The notes under the pieces: generated by a model
Database searches by the model: none
The model's input: only the letters and a program-made list of their open reading frames with translations
What the model was told of the DNA's origin: nothing
Origin: Choanephora cucurbitarum
Taxonomy: Eukaryota > Mucoromycota > Mucoromycetes > Mucorales > Choanephoraceae
NCBI GenBank assembly: GCA_025331435.1
Contig: JAIWNI010000208.1
Location: 1 to 24,373 of the forward strand
DNA: 24,373 bases
Direction: 5' to 3'
Shown: in pieces, positions 19,278 to 24,373 of the stretch
How the letters are laid out: each line of letters opens with the position of its first letter
How positions within the stretch are numbered: position 1 is the first letter of the stretch
Program-made: the position numbers and the translations under genes

Positions 19278-20489
19278 ATGTCAGCTCCAATTGGCATCCC
19301 TTGAGCACAAGTGGCAGAGAGGGGCAACCAGATGCGCATCCCCTTGACTCCACGATCTCGACATCAGGCCACCACAGTCAAGTATGTCCCTGAAGTTATC
19401 TTTCAGTCTCCAGACTTTGAAACAAAGCTGTTAAACCGTAAGGCAGCCAACATCGTACACCAGACTTTGACAGCATGATCAGTTCTTTTCTCATTTCCTT
19501 CGGGCACCTTTGCCAATCATATTCAAGCATACAAAGCCATTCAGACACATATTGGGTCTGTTGAGGGCTTTCAACATCTCAGTGGGTTTACTAATAACCC
19601 TCATAAGCGTGAAGTCTTGATCAAGGCACGTTTCACTACTGCAGAGGCTCGTGATCGTGCGCTACAGACCGGTTTGACGGTTGATCAAGCCACTTTTCTA
19701 GGAACAGCCAGTTCAACAGGAGCTAGCACCAAATTTTTTTGTTCATGTTGCACTGAATTTGATCCACATTCCAATGAGCGACGAGTTGTTGGAGGGCTTA
19801 AAGGAATTGTTGAGGCATAACGGCACAGTACATCAGATTCGCAAACACACTTGTGAGGAATTCTTTGATGGCAAGATTAGTTTTTTGATTGATACGCAGA
19901 CAGCCAGTCGTAATGCCGAATGTGTGAGTGGCTTTTCCATTCATGATCTGACTCGACGATTGTATCTTAGCTACTGGGATCGCCATGCACCAGCCTCAAT
20001 TTGAGGAGCTGCTCCTATCTGTTTTTATTGTCGACAGGCAGGCCATTTCCGACGGGATTGCCCTAAGCTAAAGGATCAGGTTTGTTTTGGTTGTGGCAAA
20101 AATGGCCACACACGTCGTTTTTGTGGTCGCCAAAAATCGCATTTTTCAGCTTCTCAATCTGATTCTGAGTTACGGAGGAGTATCGTGCTATACAAACGGA
20201 GGCGATGGAGAGGGTTGCTTCTCAACGGCAAAAGAATTCAGTTACATCCCAGAGTCATGGTGAATTTTCTGGCATTTCTACCGGTACTTAGGCTTCAAGA
20301 TTCGCCACTGATACGGTGGCGGTGGAGATGAGAGGCATTTAGAGCAGTTTTTCAGAGGATATGGGCGACCAACTTCGGGACAACGATCCTCTAGTCATGG
20401 ATTTGGATTCTTTACCTGGTGATAGAGTAGATGAGCCAGAAGTGGCATCATTCCCTCTCCCACTGAAGGCCATCGGCCACAATGAATAG
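19278..20489 (+). pseudogene. LINE ORF1, Gag-like nucleic-acid-binding protein, damaged
   Basis: LINE ORF1 products bind the element RNA and escort it in the cytoplasm and nucleus. The reading starts at ATG 19278 in one frame, interrupted by TGA at 19302 and 19476. It carries a central segment IKARFTTAEARDRALQTG (19620-19673) and shifts frame at a T run (about 19733-19740). It then continues through MSDELLEGLKELLRHNG and RLYLSYWDRHAPASI to a TGA at 20002. Two canonical CX2CX4HX4C zinc knuckles follow, CFYCRQAGHFRRDC and CFGCGKNGHTRRFC, at 20020-20124. A further frame change near 20170 returns to the original frame for an acidic tail with TAG at 20289 and 20340. The terminal stop TAG is at 20487-20489, overlapping the ORF2 start by eight bases. 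Net length is 404 codons. The segment before the knuckles may be an RRM-like fold, but that is only a guess. Confidence 0.82.
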
Positions 20490-21726
20490 TCAAACCATAC
20501 GAACAGGCTCTTTAAATGCTCGCAGCATTTTCAAAGAGTCTCAACCTGAACTGCGCAAAAACTTCATCGCTCATTTAAAGTCACGTTCCTTATCCCTAGA
20601 CATTCTATGCCTTCAGGATGATCTCCCTACCCAAGCATATGCATTTACAGACACTCACCTTCATAAATTTCGCACTTACCTTTTTCCAGGGTCTCACTCT
20701 CACGTTACCTGGCATACTGCCTTTATTTGTTTGAATTCAACCTTGTCCATCAGGGATGCCGCATCTTATCTTGACGGTCGCTGTACCTATTCTGTCATCC
20801 AAGATGAGAGTGGTAATCAAATTTGCGCTATTCTTAACTTGTACATTCCTCCAGCCCACAATGAATGCTTTTTTTTTCTCGAGGAACTTCGTCGCACTGG
20901 CCCTTTCTTTTCTGACAGGTATGACGAGCCTCTCCCTTCAATTGTGTTAGGAGACTTCAACTCCAATCTGAAAGATTCTAACTTTCGCTCTCACCTCTTT
21001 GCCCAACCTTGGATAGAATGGTTAGAGGCACACTTTTTTAATTGTTTTCCTGCCGCAGTTCCCACAGTTCGAAGGACAATTGACCATATATTTTTTGATT
21101 CTCATTTACACGCTCAGCTTCACAATCCCCAAATCCATCACATGCCACCTCACTGGACGGATCACAGCCTTCTCACGGTTGATCTTTGCCTTGGAGAGCC
21201 TCCGTGTGGTCCTGGAGCATGGCGCTTCAACCCTACGCTCCTGACCGATAAGCATTTCCGTCAACTATTGGATCAAACTGTTATTGCATTCTTGGAACAA
21301 CAGGATCTTGCTCAATTGGGAATTGAGCTGTCACCTCCGTCTCTTCTACCTTCGACACCTCCCTTGTATGACCCGGCTCTCGCATCTAGACGACATCGAA
21401 TTTGGGAGACTTTTAAACTTCTCCTGCGCAACACAGCACAGATTTACTCCCGTCATTCAAAGACTATAGAACGTCATACACTGTCTAGCCTGCAGGCTGA
21501 GCACACCATACTCCTTCGACTGATAACTACTTCTGCTTCCCTTTTGAACAATTCTGCCCTTCACATTCGCTTGGCTATAGTGAATGAGCAGATAACCGCT
21601 CTTATTGAAAAGGAAACACAACAGTACCGATTGCGTACCGCGACTCGTTGGCAGGAAAAGGGCGAACGGAACATCCGGTATTTTTTCAACACCTTGCGTA
21701 CACGAAGGGTTCAACAAACCATCTAG
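20482..21726 (+). pseudogene. LINE ORF2 part 1: AP-type endonuclease and linker
   Basis: This is a 414-codon open stretch beginning ATGAATAG. Endonuclease/exonuclease/phosphatase motifs are in order: LNAR near residue 11, LCLQDD near 43-47 (LINE endonucleases usually have QE here, so D46 may be a change), YIPP near 121, VLGDFNS 155-161, DHIFFDS 201-207 and WTDHSLLTVDL 225-235. The metal-binding Asn, Asp and His positions are therefore mostly present. The rest is a helical linker rich in Arg, Leu and Gln, ending at the premature TAG 21724-21726. Past that stop the same frame continues with YEDLYSPDPIDQNAVD, typical of the region before the reverse transcriptase. Confidence 0.9.
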
Positions 21727-22945
21727 GCTTTATAGGATACGTCCACGAGTCGGCTTCACTCCGATAAATCTAGCATGCTGCGAATTACTCGTGTCTTCTA
21801 TGAGGATCTGTATTCTCCCGACCCAATCGATCAAAATGCGGTGGATACTCTCCTTGAGGCTGTTCCTCCCACTGTTGGTTATTGCCTTCCGACCAGAGCT
21901 TGTTGATGGACCCTTTTACTCCTGAAGACCTTCTTGCTCTCTTGAAGCGTAGTTCTTCCAGCAAAAGCCCGGGATTGGATGGCTTACCATTCGAGGTGTA
22001 CCAAGATATCCTTCCTAGACACAAGGCGGGCCTTCACTTACTTTTAGGTGTATTACAGGTTGCACTTTACGGCACCTTCCCACCTTTTCGGCATATGACT
22101 CGTTTGGTCCTCCTCTTCAAAAAGGGTGACTCATCTTTCCTGAAAAACTGGCGACCCCTCTCCCTAATAAATGTCGATGCAAAGCTGTTCACCAAGTTGT
22201 TGGCAGATCGGTTCAATCTGATTCTGCCTGTTCTAATTAATCCTTACCAAACGGGCTTTATGCCAGGGCGCCTTATTTCTGATTATGGTTGGCTCAACAA
22301 TACTCTGATGACGGCTTTACGTGAATCGAATTCCACCTTACCGGCAGCAGCAGTCCTTTTGGATGCGGAAAAGGCTTATGACAGAATTCATCCGGGTTAC
22401 CTTCAGCAAGTCCTTCGACGCTTTGGGTTCCCTACTCAACTAATCGAAAGTTTGGCAAATCTCTTCTTTGACACACAGATTCGCATCACGGTCAATGGCT
22501 GGCTCAGTGCTCCTGTCACTTAATCCCGAGGCCTTCGGCAAGGTGATCCACTATCACCCCTTCTCTTCATTTAACTTATGAGCCACTCATTCGTCACCTT
22601 CTCACCACCCCCCACTTTTGGGGCATCCCTGTCCCTGTCCTGTCCCCTGATAAAGGTCTGGCATGCAAACCGAAGGCTTTTGAGCGTCGCTTAATACCAG
22701 TCCCTCCGGTTCGATTACTGGCATACGCCGATGACCTTGAGGTCTTTTTGACATCCTTGGACGAGTGGCCAGCTTTGCTGGCGGTTTTGGACCTCTACTC
22801 CAGGGCATCGAATGCCAAAACAAATCTCTCAAAGAAGGTCTTAGTCTCCCTGACGGGTTCTCCCTCACCCGCTTAGTCCCAGATATGTACCGCAATGGGT
22901 ATAAAATGGCATGACTCTTCGTCTTTAAATTCCGTCCGATCGTAG
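21727..22945 (+). pseudogene. LINE ORF2 part 2: reverse transcriptase core
   Basis: Non-LTR reverse transcriptase motifs are seen in order: SSSKSPGLDGLPFEVYQ near 21955, FKKGDSSFLKNWRPLSLINV near 22118, NPYQTGFMPGRLI near 22240, LLDAEKAYDRIHPGY near 22357 (motif A with the first catalytic Asp), RGLRQGDPLSPLLF near 22528 (motif B), and AYADDLEVF at about 22721 (motif C). The first half is in one frame with TAA at 22521. The frame changes near 22570, after which TYEPLIRHLL continues. All catalytic Asp codons survive. Stops at 22874 and 22943 lie after motif C, in the part that reads SLTGSPSP and then YPLYSTQAQLDSFL. Confidence 0.92.
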
Positions 22946-24373
22946 GTTTACCCTCTGTATTCTACACAGGCGCAACTTGACAGTTTTCTTTCAGCTTTAA
23001 AAGCGAAATTGCCAGGTATCATACATCATCTTCGTACACGGAATCTTTCGGTCAGAGGTTTGTCAGCAGTCGTTGACAAGCTGGTTTTAGATCGGCTTTG
23101 GTTTCTTCTTCGGGTTGTGCCCCTACCAGATGAATGGCTTTCATCCATCCAGACGGCGGTGGCTACTTTGGCTCTTCTTTTTTGGCCCAAACCGAGCTGA
23201 CGAACGATCTGTCTACCTCGCCGACACGGAGGCTTAGGTATCGTCGATATCCGCGATCAGGCAATGGCTCTTCAGATGGTCTATCTCCGGCGCATGGCGA
23301 ACACTATTGATCCCGCAGACTTCCTGACACCTTGGCTTTTGTGCTTTTTTCAGCTCACCACTGGTCATGCTTCTTTCTTGCCTGCTCTCCTCTGTCGAAA
23401 CATGTTCAAGCCGTTTTTCAAGAACTGCCCTTCCATGCAGCAACTTTTACGGCTGATCATTAACCTTCCGCGACCTCAGATCTCCTCCGCTTGGCCAGTC
23501 TCTTGGCTATTGGACATTCCCCTGTCGCTTGTGCTTCTCCGTCACCCTCCCTTCGCTTTGCCTCCACCGGTCATTCGCAACTATTTCTTGGTATCTGATC
23601 TTCTATGTTTCAATAAATCTTCAGCTTCTCTCACTGCTGCTCGCGCTTTCATTCGACCAACAAAACGCTCTCTGCTTCAGTTGTTTGATACAATTTTCTT
23701 GACCGACAATCACTGTCATTCAGTCTGCTCCCTACTCCCGGCGGTATCAAGACTCTGCCAGTTCACACCTCCTTCGACAACCGTTCCCATTGCTTCGCCT
23801 TTCCCTCTGTCTCTAAGTTCTCCTCTACCTCCGCTAGAGAATTGGATAATCCATTCTGATGGTCGAAGTTTGTTCCCTGTTTTAACTGCACCGCTCAAAG
23901 TCTTACGCTTGTGGTGGCCAGCTAAACACTCAGTAGTCCATCGACAGGAGCCCTTTCGTATTCAGTACCCCATACTACTGCCTCAAAAATGGTGGAAGGT
24001 GTTCTGGAAACTATCTTTATCTCAGTCTGCTTTCATCCCTTGGTGGCGCCTCATTTATGCCAGTATCGCTAATGGTGATAAACTCTACCACTGGAAGATC
24101 CCCCGAACAACTACAGCACTGTGTCCCATATGCCAGCTATACGATGAGTCCCCCTTTCATTTCTTTGCAAGCTGCCCCTACAAGTGGGCCCATTGGGTAC
24201 ACATTTTGGAGATTTCCCAACTAGCAAGCCAATTCTCCACTTCTCTCTCTCTCTGGACTGCCTTAGTCAGCTTTGCAGACTCTCACTTCTGTCTCTTACC
24301 TGATTCTACGCTTGTAATATTAGGAAAGGGTTTGAGCGCTCTCTGGCGCTATAATAATACGTGTGTTTTGATC
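22946..24373 (+). pseudogene. LINE ORF2 part 3: C-terminal region with zinc finger, open to the window edge
   Basis: The same frame as motif C runs on with only one stop (TGA 23198). From 23201 it is open for about 390 codons to the last base, so this coding run is cut by the window rather than by decay. It begins with LSVRGLSAVVDKLVLDRLW and LPRRHGGLGIVDI, which are typical of the region after the LINE reverse transcriptase. Near the end lies LYHWKI, followed by CPICQLYDESPFHFFASC at 24122-24175, a CX2CX8HX4C finger of the zf-RVT sort, and then PYKWAHWVHI. No RNase H domain is seen before the edge. The finger is thought to help bind template or target nucleic acid. Confidence 0.88.

Larger units (their letters stand above)
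19278..24373 (+). mobile_element. Non-LTR (LINE) retrotransposon, truncated by the window edge
   Basis: Two overlapping coding regions lie in LINE order: ORF1 with CCHC zinc knuckles (19278-20489), then ORF2 with an apurinic-like endonuclease, a reverse transcriptase and a C-terminal zinc finger (20482 to the end). There are no LTRs. The segment is visibly richer in G+C than the DNA to its left and its coding sequence is C-rich on the plus strand. Several stops and frame changes make this copy inactive. The 3' end, poly-A tail and target duplication lie outside the window. Assignment to a LINE clade is not possible by eye. Confidence 0.93.
20482..24373 (+). pseudogene. LINE ORF2, endonuclease and reverse transcriptase, damaged and partial
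   Basis: ORF2 of a LINE nicks target DNA and copies the element RNA from the nick. Read as a whole, this coding region has an endonuclease (first 240 codons), a linker, a reverse transcriptase (about 21910-22740), a thumb-like region and a C-terminal zinc finger near 24122. Lesions seen are TAG at 21724 and 21733, a frame change near 21890, TAA at 22521, a frame change near 22570, and stops at 22874, 22943 and 23198. Apart from these the protein is colinear with LINE ORF2 families, so this is an old but not ancient copy. Its end is not in the window. The three parts are described separately. Confidence 0.92.

Noticed and set aside
19211..19393. Plus-strand run across the start of LINE ORF1
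   Set aside because: It is out of frame with the ORF1 reading that leads to the zinc knuckles and matches nothing.
22602..23898. Minus-strand runs at 22602-22895, 23234-23443 and 23716-23898
   Set aside because: They are shadows opposite the LINE ORF2 frame.
1..24373. CRISPR array, bacterial operon, phage or rRNA features
   Set aside because: No regularly spaced repeats, no ribosome-binding sites or packed genes, and no conserved rRNA segments were seen; the content is eukaryotic transposons.

Overview
The window looks like repeat-rich nuclear DNA of an early-diverging filamentous fungus, most likely Mucoromycota. This rests on the A+T-rich background, one short GT-AG intron of about 58 nt, the absence of bacterial gene organisation, and the combination of element families. 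The lineage call is inference, because no single-copy host gene could be recognised. At least five classes of transposable element lie side by side.

Layout. (1) Positions 3-5459 hold a complete Ty3/gypsy-type LTR retrotransposon on the minus strand. Its two 150-bp LTRs are identical by eye and one uninterrupted 1665-aa Gag-Pol frame fills the interior, so it is young and possibly still competent. (2) 5460-7500 is A+T-rich DNA with no gene I can support. (3) About 7640-9452 on the plus strand is a decayed Pif1-type helicase, probably from a Helitron-like element; all main helicase motifs can be read across frame changes, stops and one intron. (4) 10108-12091 is a 1984-bp DNA transposon with perfect 28-bp terminal inverted repeats beginning CACTA and a 3-bp TAT duplication, so CACTA-like. 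It carries a decayed minus-strand gene of unrecognised family. (5) About 12.1-17.9 kb is long noncoding or unrecognisable DNA with pyrimidine-rich tracts and two poly-C runs. (6) 17940-19004 on the minus strand is a Tc1/mariner DD34E transposase pseudogene. (7) 19278 to the window end, plus strand, is a non-LTR (LINE) retrotransposon with a zinc-knuckle ORF1 and an endonuclease-reverse transcriptase ORF2. It is damaged by scattered stops and frame changes and runs off the edge.

How the parts relate. Nothing here forms a host pathway. Each element codes, or once coded, for its own movement: Gag-Pol for reverse transcription and integration, Pif1 helicase for rolling-circle-like spread, Tc1 transposase for cut-and-paste, and LINE ORF1/ORF2 for target-primed reverse transcription. 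The ages differ: the LTR element looks fresh, while the helicase, Tc1, LINE and CACTA cargo carry several inactivating lesions each. The best candidate for something undescribed is the CACTA-like element with its unassigned cargo gene.
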